DNA of 64,000 bases. Origin: Clostridia bacterium (GTDB taxonomy: Bacteria > Bacillota > Clostridia > Christensenellales > UBA1242). The DNA lies in the NCBI GenBank assembly GCA_017541375.1, contig JAFXZE010000005.1, forward strand, positions 307,919 to 371,918, in the 5' to 3' direction. A program made the translations under genes and the position numbers. This document shows positions 16,939 through 25,789 of this stretch, in pieces. Every line of letters starts with the position of its first letter. The first letter of the stretch is position 1. The notes under the pieces were generated by a model that was not told where the DNA came from, ran no database searches, and saw only the letters and a list, made by a program, of their open reading frames with translations.

Positions 16939-17724
16939 ATGAAAGAATTTGATTACATAAAAATGTATATTGCTGATAAAAAGTCGGAACATAACAAGAA
17001 TTATTTGCAAAAAAATGCTGATAACAAGCGCGTTATGCGAAAATTAGTGGAGAAGGATGGGACAATGTTGTATTACGCTTCCCCTAGGCTGCAAGGAGAT
17101 AAAGAAGTGGTGATAGCTGCTATAGAATCCAATCCTGATGCGTATTTCTACGCTTTACCACAGCTAAGAATGGATGAGGATGTTGCGGAAGCTTTTGTAA
17201 AAAACGGGCGGATGCGTGACACAATCATAGTGCTAAAAGTGTTTGCGGAAAATAAACCACTGGTGAAGAAATGCATCAACCATTATGTGGAGCAAAATAT
17301 AGATATGGTGGACAAAATCTTATTTTATTGCGATAAAAAAATGCAAAATGACAGTGAAATTTTAGCCTGCATTCCACCACAATTTCAAGGAAAAGCCTTG
17401 CGTGGTTGCTTTGCAAAAACAGATAAAGGAGATTGGCTCGAGAGATTTTTATACTGTAAAACCAACCTAAACAATGTGGATGAAAAGTTTTTTGAAGATT
17501 CTGTTTTTTGTACTGCTGTAGAGTATACCGGAATGGATAGGATGATGCGGGAGTTTAAAGAAAAAAATATATCATTGGGCGACGAAGAAGATTTTATGAG
17601 TACACTTAATAAACAATTGCATGAAATAGTTACTCAAAGACACGAAATAGCATCAAAAAATGCGAATAACTTGGATGCTAAAAAGGTAAAAAATAGTTTT
17701 GAAATGATGTTTGGAGCTGAATAA
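16939..17724 (+). CDS. DUF4116-like repeat protein
   Basis: A 261-residue protein starting MKEFDYIK behind a perfect AGAGGAGG ribosome binding site. It contains the wording typical of DUF4116 helical repeats: 'LYYASPRLQGDKEVVIAAIE' and 'YALPQLRMDEDVAEAFVKNG', that is, residues that look for amino acids left, then D(K/E)(E/D)V and a short helix. About four repeats seem to cover residues 25-150, the later ones more degenerate. The C-terminal 100 residues are charged and helical. DUF4116 repeats are scaffold-like and of unknown function. No membrane or enzymatic motif. It is monocistronic, with trpS starting behind a separate promoter. Confidence 0.65.
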   Translation: MKEFDYIKMYIADKKSEHNKNYLQKNADNKRVMRKLVEKDGTMLYYASPRLQGDKEVVIAAIESNPDAYFYALPQLRMDEDVAEAFVKNGRMRDTIIVLKVFAENKPLVKKCINHYVEQNIDMVDKILFYCDKKMQNDSEILACIPPQFQGKALRGCFAKTDKGDWLERFLYCKTNLNNVDEKFFEDSVFCTAVEYTGMDRMMREFKEKNISLGDEEDFMSTLNKQLHEIVTQRHEIASKNANNLDAKKVKNSFEMMFGAE

Positions 17725-17725
17725 T

Positions 17726-17754
17726 TTGCAAAATAGTTTCAGTTGTGTTATAAT
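17726..17754 (+). promoter_or_regulatory. Promoter of trpS
   Basis: TTGCAA (17726-17731), 17-bp spacer, TATAAT (17749-17754), only about 27 bp before the ATG. There is no room for a T-box leader. Confidence 0.65.
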
Positions 17755-17780
17755 TGACAAAAAACAAAAGGAAATTAATT

Positions 17781-18875
17781 ATGAAAAAGACTACAAAACC
17801 AGTTTTAGTGACAGGTGATAGGCCGACAGGAAAATTGCATTTGGGTCATTTAGTGGGGTCACTAAAGAATAGAGTGGAAATGCAAAATAGCGGTAAATAC
17901 GAGTGTTTTGCGTTTATTGCTGATATGCAGGCGCTCACTGATAACGCTAAAAACCCAAAGAAAATCCGAGAATCTGTGTTAGAAGTTGCTATGGACAACT
18001 TGGCGGTAGGAATGGATCCAAATAAAACAACACTGTTTATCCAATCACAAGTGCCGCAACTGTGTGAGCTTACACAAATTTACCTAAATCTTGTAACCGT
18101 TTCGCGGCTAGAGCGCAACCCTACTGTGAAATCAGAAATCAAAGAAAAAGGTTTTGAGCGCAATATTCCTGCGGGGTTTCTTATTTATCCAGTCAGTCAA
18201 ACAGCTGACACTACCGCTTTTGGGGCAAAATTTATTCCCACAGGCGAAGATCAAGAACCAATGCACGAGCAGGGCAGAGAAATCGTGCGTTCATTCAACT
18301 CGATTTATGGTGATATTTTGATAGAGAGTGAGGGAGTATTCTCTGATAATAAAGCATGTCTCCGCCTTATGGGCTTGGATGGAAAAGCAAAGATGAGTAA
18401 AAGTTTGGGAAATTGTATCTACATTAGTGATGACTCCGCAACTGTGAAAGCAAAAATTTGGGAAATGTACACTGACCCAACTCACATCAAAGTAACCGAC
18501 CCAGGGAAAGTAAAAGGAAATGTAGTATTTAGCTACTTAGATGCTTTTGTGAAGCCTGATAGTTTTGTGCGTTTCTTGCCAGAGTATAAAAATCTCGACG
18601 AGCTAAAAGCGCACTATACTAAAGGTGGATTGGGTGATGTAAAAGTAAAACAATTTTTGTATCAAGTGATAGAAGACGAGCTTACACCTATACGAGAAAA
18701 GCGCAAATATTATGAAAATCACATCGAAGAAGTTTTGGAAATTTATCGCAAGGGAAGTGAGCACGCTCGGGAAGTAGCGCAAGCTACACTAGACCGAGTG
18801 CGTGATGCAATTGGGATAAATTACTTTAACGATAAGGACTTTATTGACTACTATAAAAATAAATTTAAAAAGTAG
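17781..18875 (+). CDS. trpS: Tryptophan--tRNA ligase
   Basis: A 364-residue class Ic aminoacyl-tRNA synthetase that charges tRNA-Trp. ATG 17781 follows AAAGGA; an earlier in-frame TTG at 17754 sits in the -10 box. The Rossmann domain opens VLVTGDRPTGKLHLGHLVGS (HIGH motif as HLGH) and the catalytic loop is AKMSKSLGNC. Substrate-pocket segments such as AFIADMQALTDNA and PTGEDQEPMHEQGREIVRSF are present. It is slightly longer than the usual 330 residues because of its C-terminal part. It may share a transcript with the 18890 gene, 14 bp downstream. No tryptophan-responsive leader is seen. Confidence 0.95.
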   Translation: MKKTTKPVLVTGDRPTGKLHLGHLVGSLKNRVEMQNSGKYECFAFIADMQALTDNAKNPKKIRESVLEVAMDNLAVGMDPNKTTLFIQSQVPQLCELTQIYLNLVTVSRLERNPTVKSEIKEKGFERNIPAGFLIYPVSQTADTTAFGAKFIPTGEDQEPMHEQGREIVRSFNSIYGDILIESEGVFSDNKACLRLMGLDGKAKMSKSLGNCIYISDDSATVKAKIWEMYTDPTHIKVTDPGKVKGNVVFSYLDAFVKPDSFVRFLPEYKNLDELKAHYTKGGLGDVKVKQFLYQVIEDELTPIREKRKYYENHIEEVLEIYRKGSEHAREVAQATLDRVRDAIGINYFNDKDFIDYYKNKFKK

Positions 18876-18889
18876 AATATGGAGGTATT

Positions 18890-19351
18890 ATGGGAGTTTT
18901 AGCGAAAGTAAAAGGTGGGATAAAAAAAGCTGATGTGTCAGCTTCTATAAAAACACTCGAATTAATAGAAGGAGCCAAAACACCTGTCAAAGAAAAAGCT
19001 GCTCTAAAGTTGTTGGAAGATATGGAGAAGTGTTTTAGTGATCCAGATTATTCTCAAAAGAGTCTCGAAAAAATAAGAAGTTATTTATCCGAGAGCAGAA
19101 AGATACACGAAGCGTTGATGCTATATCCTGAGTTAATGGAAAAATGCAGAAAAATGCCCGAGGTAGCGAAGTGCTTGGGCCTAAAATCTGATGATGAAGA
19201 TAAGGTAAAACAAGCGTTGGATTTGATGAAAAAACGCACGCCTGAGGAGTACAAAGTTTTGCTTGGGAAACTGGGGGAAGATGGAATAAAAGCATATATG
19301 TCTGACTTGATAGAAGAGGCAGAAGAAAATAATAAACGAGAAAAAGAATAA
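18890..19351 (+). CDS. Hypothetical helical protein
   Basis: A 153-residue protein, not recognised, 14 bp after trpS with ribosome binding site ATGGAGG, so probably co-transcribed. It is highly charged and predicted nearly all helical, with a short basic N-terminus (MGVLAKVKGGIKKADVSA) and an acidic C-terminus (DLIEEAEENNKREKE). No TM, no catalytic pattern. Weak internal repetition of K-A-L-x-L-(L/M)-(K/E) heptad-like patterns suggests a small helical bundle. The bidirectional terminator directly behind it marks the end of the transcript. Confidence 0.6.
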   Translation: MGVLAKVKGGIKKADVSASIKTLELIEGAKTPVKEKAALKLLEDMEKCFSDPDYSQKSLEKIRSYLSESRKIHEALMLYPELMEKCRKMPEVAKCLGLKSDDEDKVKQALDLMKKRTPEEYKVLLGKLGEDGIKAYMSDLIEEAEENNKREKE

Positions 19352-19362
19352 ATCCCAAATAA

Positions 19363-19397
19363 AAAACACATTGAGTAAAATCACTCAATGTGTTTTT
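19363..19397. terminator. Bidirectional terminator
   Basis: A long perfect inverted repeat, AAAACACATTGAGT and ACTCAATGTGTTTT around a 6-base loop, flanked by A and T tracts. It serves both the trpS unit and the convergent SPFH gene. Confidence 0.8.
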
Positions 19398-19406
19398 CTA
19401 TTTAGA

Positions 19407-20306
19407 CTAAGATGATTTTTTCTTGGAAGAACCATCTTGCATTGTTGCGCTTTCTTTTAAGGCACTAATTAGACTGGTGACATTGGCTATGTCTGTTGGC
19501 ACGATAAGCTTGGTGCTTTGGCCGTCCGCAACTTTAGCGAGCGCTTCATAACCTTTTAGTGTAATGTAAGCAGAATCTGGGTGGGCATTAACGATAAGCT
19601 TAATCGCGTCTGCCATACCTTGCGCCTCTTTGGTAAGAGCGATTTGTTTTGCCTCCGCACGCAATACTTCTGCGGCTTTTTCTCCTTCTGCAACCAAAAT
19701 GCTAGATTGTTTTTCACCTTCAGCACGAAGGATAGATTCTCTTCTTTCACGCTCAGCACGCATCTGTTTTTCCATGGCTTGTTGAATGTCTTTTGGAGGA
19801 AGAATGTTCTTTAGTTCCACACGGTTGATTTTAATTCCCCAAGGGTCAGTCGCTTCATCGAGAACTAAACGCATCTTACTATTGATTGTGTCACGACTTG
19901 TGAGTGTGCCATCGAGCTCGAGTTCACCAACTAAGTTTCTTAGTGTGGTAGCGGTCAAGTTTTCAATAGCGCTAATTGGATATTCTACTCCATAAGTGTA
20001 GGCTTTTGGATCTGTGATTTGGAAATAAACCACAGTGTCGATTTGCATAGTTACATTATCTTTTGTAATAACTGGTTGAGGCTTAAAGTCTTGTACTTGC
20101 TCCTTTAAGCTAATTGGACTGCCTGCAGGGCGGTCGAAAAATGGTAAAATCATGTGAATACCAGTGTCTAGCACTCTGTGAAATTTTCCCACACGCTCGA
20201 TAATTACAGCTGTAGATTGACGAACGATTTTGATACTCATTCCCAAAATTATAAATGCTACTACACCGATTGCCACTAAAATGATGATTAAAGTTGTAGT
20301 ATCCAT
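19407..20306 (-). CDS. SPFH/band 7 (stomatin-like) membrane scaffold protein
   Basis: A 299-residue protein of the stomatin/QmcA type. An N-terminal membrane helix (residues 5-28) is followed by the SPFH domain (about 30-190, with QSTAVIIERVGKFHRVLDTG and DPWGIKINRVELKNI). A Glu/Ala-rich coiled coil (about 195-250, AEGEKAAEVLRAEAKQIALT) and a short helical tail come next. Such proteins form oligomeric platforms in the cytoplasmic membrane and steady other membrane proteins. It lies 23 bp downstream of an NfeD gene on the same strand; that pairing is the family norm and strongly supports the call. Confidence 0.9.
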   Translation of the reverse strand: MDTTTLIIILVAIGVVAFIILGMSIKIVRQSTAVIIERVGKFHRVLDTGIHMILPFFDRPAGSPISLKEQVQDFKPQPVITKDNVTMQIDTVVYFQITDPKAYTYGVEYPISAIENLTATTLRNLVGELELDGTLTSRDTINSKMRLVLDEATDPWGIKINRVELKNILPPKDIQQAMEKQMRAERERRESILRAEGEKQSSILVAEGEKAAEVLRAEAKQIALTKEAQGMADAIKLIVNAHPDSAYITLKGYEALAKVADGQSTKLIVPTDIANVTSLISALKESATMQDGSSKKKSS

Positions 20307-20329
20307 AATAAAATCTCCTTAGAATTTTT

Positions 20330-20767
20330 TTATTCAGCAGGTTCAACAAAAAGTTTGTTGCCTTGCACTTTGATAATTTTCACTTCTGTATCAGATTCAA
20401 TTTTTGCACTTGCTTTCGTGGCAATAGCTGTCCAAACGACATCGTTTATCCTAAGCGAACCAGGGTTATCTGGAGTAATCGCAGTAAGCAGTTTGGCTGT
20501 AGTACCGACAAGAGCATCTACATTAGTCTTTTCGTCTTTTTTGAGTAATACTCGCAAACAAAACTTTCTTAAAGCTAACAAAAGTACCAAAGACAGGGCA
20601 AAGAAAGCAACGATTTGCCAAACAATATCTACTCCGACAAGGGCCAAAAGTAGAGCAAGTATTCCACCAGCGACAAACCAAATGCCCGCCATTTCAAATG
20701 TGATGAATTCAAAAATTGCACTGATACAAATGACACCAAGCCAAATGAAAATCATTATGTCACCCAT
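20330..20767 (-). CDS. NfeD family membrane protein
   Basis: A 145-residue short NfeD without protease domain. ATG 20767 is chosen because AAGGAGG precedes it; codons further upstream do not have one. Hydrophobic helices lie near residues 5-24, 28-50 and 52-72. The rest (about 80-145) is a small beta-barrel of OB fold with VGTTAKLLTAITPDNPGSLR and the typical end VQGNKLFVEPAE. NfeD partners of SPFH proteins anchor and regulate the membrane assembly; the next gene is that partner. Confidence 0.88.
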   Translation of the reverse strand: MGDIMIFIWLGVICISAIFEFITFEMAGIWFVAGGILALLLALVGVDIVWQIVAFFALSLVLLLALRKFCLRVLLKKDEKTNVDALVGTTAKLLTAITPDNPGSLRINDVVWTAIATKASAKIESDTEVKIIKVQGNKLFVEPAE

Positions 20768-20883
20768 ATTGTGTAACCTCCTTATATCCAAATTATAAAA
20801 CAATTTAAGCTAAAATGCAAGTTTTTTTGTTAAATTTTGGATTTTGTCAAAAAAATACTATCTGGGAGATAGTTATTGATAAG

Positions 20884-21057
20884 TTATTTGTTAAAAGATT
20901 CTAATTTTGCTATTGTTTGAGTGGTAATTGTAGCAAATCCGAATCCAAAAGCTAACCCTCCAAGCATATTTGAAATGGTTGTGTTGATAGCAAAAAGAAA
21001 ACCTCCAACAGACATGGATGATAAAGCAAATATAGTGATTAATTGTTCTGTATTCAT
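20884..21057 (-). CDS. Small hydrophobic protein, 57 aa
   Basis: A frame too short for most gene callers, but with a full AGGAGG ribosome binding site (plus-strand 21065-21070) 7-8 bases before ATG 21057. The protein begins MNTEQLITIFALSS and is hydrophobic and glycine-rich almost throughout (MSVGGFLFAI, then NMLGGLAFGFGFATI), ending in a polar tail. It may form two short membrane helices. It is transcribed in the same direction as the NfeD-SPFH pair, 117 bp upstream of nfeD, and could belong to that unit. No known family recognised. Confidence 0.55.
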   Translation of the reverse strand: MNTEQLITIFALSSMSVGGFLFAINTTISNMLGGLAFGFGFATITTQTIAKLESFNK

Positions 21058-21189
21058 TTATCATACCTCCTGAGTGTAGTGTATAAAAATTTGTAAAAAA
21101 AGTCAAATATTTAATGAATAAATTATCATGTTTTTTCCTAATTTTTGATAAAAAATTTTTTTAAAAAGTGATTTTGTGGTTTGAATTTA

Positions 21190-21218
21190 TTGAATTATTT
21201 TTTTGTTTAGTGTATAAT
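21190..21218 (+). promoter_or_regulatory. Promoter of the helicase gene
   Basis: TTGAAT (21190-21195), 17-bp spacer, TATAAT (21213-21218), 35 bp before the start codon. Confidence 0.55.
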
Positions 21219-21252
21219 TTAAAAAAGTGTACAAAAATAGGGTGGTGGAGTA

Positions 21253-24200
21253 ATGAAAAGTGTTTACACATTTTACAAGGAAAGACTTATTGAGATTAGT
21301 GGAAAAAATAGAAGTTTGTATCTTAAAAATTTCAATAAGAAAAATGGGTATGATGTAGGGAAAATACTATATAATGACCAAGAAAAAGCTGTAAAATTAC
21401 TCTCGCTACTTTGGTGCGGTAATTCAGAAAATTTTGAGCTTATTGGTAAAAGTACGAGGGAAAGTATAATAAAATCGAGTGATATAAATATTCGATATGA
21501 AGCTGAAGAAGATATAAAAGATGAGAATGAAAGAGCTAGAGTAGCTCGTCAACGCAGAGAGTACAGCAAAAAAGTAATTGCTACAGAAATTCAAAATCTG
21601 AGGACTTTGAAAAGGGAAATTGATGAGATTGAAAAAGATACCGGTAGATATGAATTATACTTTTGCTATCCATTTGTGTGTGGAAATTGTAAAAACTACA
21701 ACTTTAAGGCACCACTTTTTATGTTTCCGATTGAACTGAGTTTTCCTGATGATTCGACTGTGAATATCTCGTTTAAGGCGGGCGAAAGGATTCAACTAAA
21801 TCGTGCTTTGATGTATGCAATTGCTGATAGTTATAGGCTAAATTTGGATGAAATGGAAATGGAATTTACTTCACTTAGCAAATTTTCAGGGATTCAAGCT
21901 GTGCTCGATTATCTCAAAAAGTTTGGGGTACGTATCTCATTTCAGTCACGAAAACATGTATTTCCATTCAATAGATATGGTGATATAAACGAGCAAGATG
22001 AGCTGGAGGTGAAAAACCTCTGCATTTTGTCTCGAATTAGTCTAGCTAATGCAATTTATGCTGATTATACTGCCTTAGAGAAACGCAATTTAACCAATGA
22101 TGCGATAAATGAGCTGCTCAACACTCGAGTAATTAAACGTAGAAAAGAAAAATGCAGTAAGCTATATCTTATCAACAATGTAGATTTCGCTCAGCAACAG
22201 GTAATCCAAAAGGTGAATGAAAATGGAAATATGGTCATTTATGGACCACCAGGGACGGGAAAATCACAGACTATTGTAAATATAATTTCTGACGCATTAG
22301 CTAAAAACAAAAAGGTGCTAGTGGTGTCGCAAAAGAGGGCTGCACTTGATGTAATATACAATAGGTTAGGCAATTTAAATATTAGAGCGATGCTTATGAC
22401 TGATCCAGCTAAAGAACTGCAAGATTTTTATACAAAAAGCTTTTCTTCGCATGAAGCCTTACTTAAGATGAATTATAACAAAGAGTTGTTTGTAAAATAT
22501 GACAATACAAAATTAGCTTTGGATAATCAAATAAAAAACTTGAATGAATTGTCTAATTTTTTAAATAATAAAACGGATTTTGGTATTTCGCTACAAGAGA
22601 TGTACTACAACTCTTATAAAATTGGCAAATCAAGCATTGAGTATGAAATTTATACAGCCATGCAAAAAGATTTGGAATTTATGAAACTAGATTATGATAC
22701 CCTGTCGGATAGCCTATCTACAGTATATGGTAAAAACAATGCTGAGATGTACTATGATTTTGTGGAAAGTAAAAAGGCTAACCCGTTTATTGATTATTTG
22801 CGCGGAGATCTCAGTATTCATGTAGTGGCGGGAGCTCAAAGTAAACTCAAGCAGATGATGAATAAAAAACAGACATACTTTGATGTGGGGAGATATAAGT
22901 ATTGTAGACAAATACTAACATACTATAATGACGTAAAATCAAATAAAGACATTACTCCACTTACAAAATTGATAGCAAGCCTAGAGTATCCACAACTAAA
23001 TCAAAATCTCAAACTAAGCAAAGTGATATTTCCGATGTATCCATTTGCTAAAGTGGCCATGAGTAACAAGGAAAAAGAAATTCAACAAGAAATAGAGCGC
23101 ACTATAAAAGAAATTGATGAATATGTAGTAGAATATGAATTTTTAAAAGAAGTGTTGACAGAAAATGGATATTTGATGGCTATAAATGGAATAGTAAATG
23201 GAAATAATGAAACGCTAAAACTTGTGGCAATGGCTTTAGATAATTACGTAGAGTATCGCGATATAACTACAGCTTTACACAATTTAAAAGATGCAGAAAA
23301 AACTATTCTTAACTTTGCATATAAAAACTCTAATTCATATCAAAAATATTCGGTGATATTGAGTAAAATATTGCCAGTAAGGATATACTTTGAGATAATA
23401 AAAATTGAAGATGAGCATGCTGAAACTTTGTCGGCTATGGTAGATTTTGATAATATCAGAGCCAAAATTTTGGCGCTTACAAATGAGTTGTGTGATATTA
23501 GTAAGCAGATAGCCAAACAAGGGTTTTTGTTAGATTATCAAAAATTATTTGAGGCGGGCAAGGAGAATAAAGACTATCTATATCAAATCAGCAAAAAGCA
23601 AAACTATTGGCCTATACGCAAAGTGGTGGATATTTATCAAGATTATATGCTCAAACTTTTTCCATGTTGGCTTCTTTCTCCAGAAAATGTTTCGACAGTG
23701 CTACCGCTGACTAAAAATCTATTTGATATAGTGCTATTTGATGAGGCTTCGCAGGTGTTTATCGAAAACACTATTCCTTCTGTGTATAGAGGTAATTGTG
23801 TTGTGGTTGCGGGAGATGCAAAGCAGTTGCGCCCAACCACTACATTTATGAAGAGATACATGGGAGCAACAATTGATGATAATATGGATTATTCTACTCA
23901 AGCAGCGCTCGAAGTGGAGAGCCTATTAGATTTGGCAGTGTCGCGTTTTGAAAATAGTCACATAAATTATCACTACCGCAGTAGGCATGAAGAACTTATC
24001 GATTACTCAAACAAGGCTTTTTACAACAACACATTGCAAATTGCTCCAAATGTAAGTAAAAATTTGAGAAATAAGCCACTTGAGCGAATTTTGGTAGATG
24101 GTTTGTGGGATGACAGAAAAAATATGGTAGAAGCTAAATCTGTCGTAAAATTATTAAAAACCGTGTTAAAAAACCGCAAAAACAAAGAAACAATTGGGAT

Positions 24201-25053
24201 AATCACATTTAATGTGGAGCAAGAAAATTGTATAGAAGATCTTATCGACCAAAAATGTCTTGTGGATGATGAATTTAGAAGACTGTACAACACTGAAGCA
24301 AATCGAATGGAAGACGGTGAGGACAAAAGCTTGTTTGTAAAGAATCTTGAAAATGTGCAGGGTGATGAGCGTGATATAATAATCTTCTCCATAGGTTATG
24401 CGCGTAATGTGGCGGGCAGAGTGAATGCCTCATTTGGAAGCCTTAGCAACGAAGGTGGAGAAAATAGGCTAAATGTAGCTATTACGCGTGCCAAACAAAA
24501 AATTTATGTTATCACCAGTATTGAGCCAGAAGAACTAAAAGTAGACAATGCAAAGTTTGCTGGACCAAAATTACTTAGGAAATATCTAACCTATGTGCGA
24601 GCTGTTTCCAATGGTGATAGTGCGGAAGTTAAGTCGATTTTGGGTGGGTTTGAAAATAATATTGCCACCCCTAAACCACTCAGTGACATGCTCCCAATAG
24701 AAGAGCAGATTGCTTCCAAATTATCAAGTTTGGGGTATAAAGCTGAAGTAAGCTTAGGAAACTCAAATAGTAAAATTTCTGTGGCTGTATATGACAAGAC
24801 GCTAGATCGATACTTATTAGGAATTGAGACAGACCATGACATTACCTCCAGCTCGGAAAGCGCTCTCGAGCGTGATGTGTATCGTAACGAATTTTTGACT
24901 ACACGAGGCTGGAAGACATATCGCGTATGGAGTCGTGATTGGTGGCATAACTCTAATGCGGTGATAAATAGCATCGTAAAACAGGTAGAAAAACAGCGCA
25001 AATTAATTGAAATGGAAAAAGACATAAAAAAAGCCCGTAAGGATGAAAAATAA
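21253..25053 (+). CDS. DUF4011-type SF1 helicase with C-terminal nuclease-like domain
   Basis: A 1266-residue protein. The N-terminus (RLIEISGKNRSLYLKNF) has the DUF4011 signature. An UPF1-like superfamily 1 helicase core follows: Walker A GPPGTGKS (about 330-337) and motif Ia VVSQKRAAL. After a long insert of about 450 residues come motif II LFDEASQVF (about 827-835), motif III AGDAKQLRPT, motif IV YHYRSRHEEL, and motifs V/VI ENVQGDERDIIIFS and LNVAITRAKQ. The C-terminus (about 1150-1240; GIETDHDIT, then RDVYRNEFLTTRGWKTYRVW) resembles MTES_1575-type PD-(D/E)XK nuclease domains. Such helicase-nucleases occur in DNA repair and in antiviral settings. It is single here, with its own promoter and no neighbouring defence genes. 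Confidence 0.85.
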   Translation: MKSVYTFYKERLIEISGKNRSLYLKNFNKKNGYDVGKILYNDQEKAVKLLSLLWCGNSENFELIGKSTRESIIKSSDINIRYEAEEDIKDENERARVARQRREYSKKVIATEIQNLRTLKREIDEIEKDTGRYELYFCYPFVCGNCKNYNFKAPLFMFPIELSFPDDSTVNISFKAGERIQLNRALMYAIADSYRLNLDEMEMEFTSLSKFSGIQAVLDYLKKFGVRISFQSRKHVFPFNRYGDINEQDELEVKNLCILSRISLANAIYADYTALEKRNLTNDAINELLNTRVIKRRKEKCSKLYLINNVDFAQQQVIQKVNENGNMVIYGPPGTGKSQTIVNIISDALAKNKKVLVVSQKRAALDVIYNRLGNLNIRAMLMTDPAKELQDFYTKSFSSHEALLKMNYNKELFVKYDNTKLALDNQIKNLNELSNFLNNKTDFGISLQEMYYNSYKIGKSSIEYEIYTAMQKDLEFMKLDYDTLSDSLSTVYGKNNAEMYYDFVESKKANPFIDYLRGDLSIHVVAGAQSKLKQMMNKKQTYFDVGRYKYCRQILTYYNDVKSNKDITPLTKLIASLEYPQLNQNLKLSKVIFPMYPFAKVAMSNKEKEIQQEIERTIKEIDEYVVEYEFLKEVLTENGYLMAINGIVNGNNETLKLVAMALDNYVEYRDITTALHNLKDAEKTILNFAYKNSNSYQKYSVILSKILPVRIYFEIIKIEDEHAETLSAMVDFDNIRAKILALTNELCDISKQIAKQGFLLDYQKLFEAGKENKDYLYQISKKQNYWPIRKVVDIYQDYMLKLFPCWLLSPENVSTVLPLTKNLFDIVLFDEASQVFIENTIPSVYRGNCVVVAGDAKQLRPTTTFMKRYMGATIDDNMDYSTQAALEVESLLDLAVSRFENSHINYHYRSRHEELIDYSNKAFYNNTLQIAPNVSKNLRNKPLERILVDGLWDDRKNMVEAKSVVKLLKTVLKNRKNKETIGIITFNVEQENCIEDLIDQKCLVDDEFRRLYNTEANRMEDGEDKSLFVKNLENVQGDERDIIIFSIGYARNVAGRVNASFGSLSNEGGENRLNVAITRAKQKIYVITSIEPEELKVDNAKFAGPKLLRKYLTYVRAVSNGDSAEVKSILGGFENNIATPKPLSDMLPIEEQIASKLSSLGYKAEVSLGNSNSKISVAVYDKTLDRYLLGIETDHDITSSSESALERDVYRNEFLTTRGWKTYRVWSRDWWHNSNAVINSIVKQVEKQRKLIEMEKDIKKARKDEK

Positions 25054-25068
25054 AAGTGAGTGTAATGC

Positions 25069-25776
25069 TCACTTTTTTAATATATTTTTGAGGATTTCTA
25101 GGGCTTCGGGAGAGGCGGCTGTAATGTGCATACATGATTCATTGTAGCTAACTCCTCCGGCGCGTTCCATTAGGTATTGCCCAGGGATATAGTCCCAAGG
25201 ATTATCTTTGTGAAAAAATGCTCCAGAGTAGCATCCTCGACTAGCCCAAGCAAAGTTGACACAGCAGGCTTTGTTTGATCTAAATTTTACTTCTTTTGTC
25301 TCATTTTCAGCCAATATTTTTATCGCTTCGGTACCTTCTACCGCAAATACTCTACGCTTAGGATAGTCTTTTACTGAGATTGGTTTTTTGTTAAGATACG
25401 CCCCAGAGCTATCAGCATAATATAGTTCTTTTAGACAGGGGAGATAAATTGCTGCGGAGCAAACTTCACCATTCTTTACACACGCAATTTGTATTCCCCA
25501 AAGAGGAATGTTGTACGAAAAATTGGCTGTTCCATCGATGGGATCTATGATAAAGCAGTTTGGGGTAACTTTTTTCTTTGAGTTAAATTCCTCACTCACT
25601 ATATCGAAGTCTGGATATTTGTTTTTGAGAGAAAGTATCAAAAACTCTTCGATTTTTGTATCCATATTAGTGACAACATCACCCTTGTCATCTTTTGCTT
25701 TTACTTCAAAATCTGATGTTACTAGATTAGCGGCATGTTTTACAAGTTTAGCTAAAAATATAGTTATTTTTTCCAT
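25069..25776 (-). CDS. Inositol monophosphatase family protein
   Basis: A 235-residue, Mg-dependent sugar-phosphatase-family enzyme. ATG 25776 (AAAGGG before it) is preferred to an upstream TTG that overlaps the preceding gene. The metal-binding set is complete: Glu in VSEEFN, Asp-Pro-Ile-Asp-Gly-Thr (DPIDGTANF, near 80-88) and the C-terminal WDYIPGQYLMERAGG. The family removes phosphate from inositol phosphate, fructose-1,6-bisphosphate or 3'-phosphoadenosine phosphate; the substrate cannot be picked from sequence. It sits 13 bp downstream of a metallophosphoesterase gene on the same strand, so they are probably one operon. Confidence 0.88.
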   Translation of the reverse strand: MEKITIFLAKLVKHAANLVTSDFEVKAKDDKGDVVTNMDTKIEEFLILSLKNKYPDFDIVSEEFNSKKKVTPNCFIIDPIDGTANFSYNIPLWGIQIACVKNGEVCSAAIYLPCLKELYYADSSGAYLNKKPISVKDYPKRRVFAVEGTEAIKILAENETKEVKFRSNKACCVNFAWASRGCYSGAFFHKDNPWDYIPGQYLMERAGGVSYNESCMHITAASPEALEILKNILKK

Positions 25777-25789
25777 GATAATTTTCCCT

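Noticed and set aside
17700..17781. T-box or trp leader before trpS
   Set aside because: The promoter is only about 27 bp from the start codon, so there is no room for a leader structure.
24021..25025. Antisense frames of 120-145 codons opposite the helicase gene
   Set aside because: They overlap conserved helicase motifs on the other strand and have no initiation signals.
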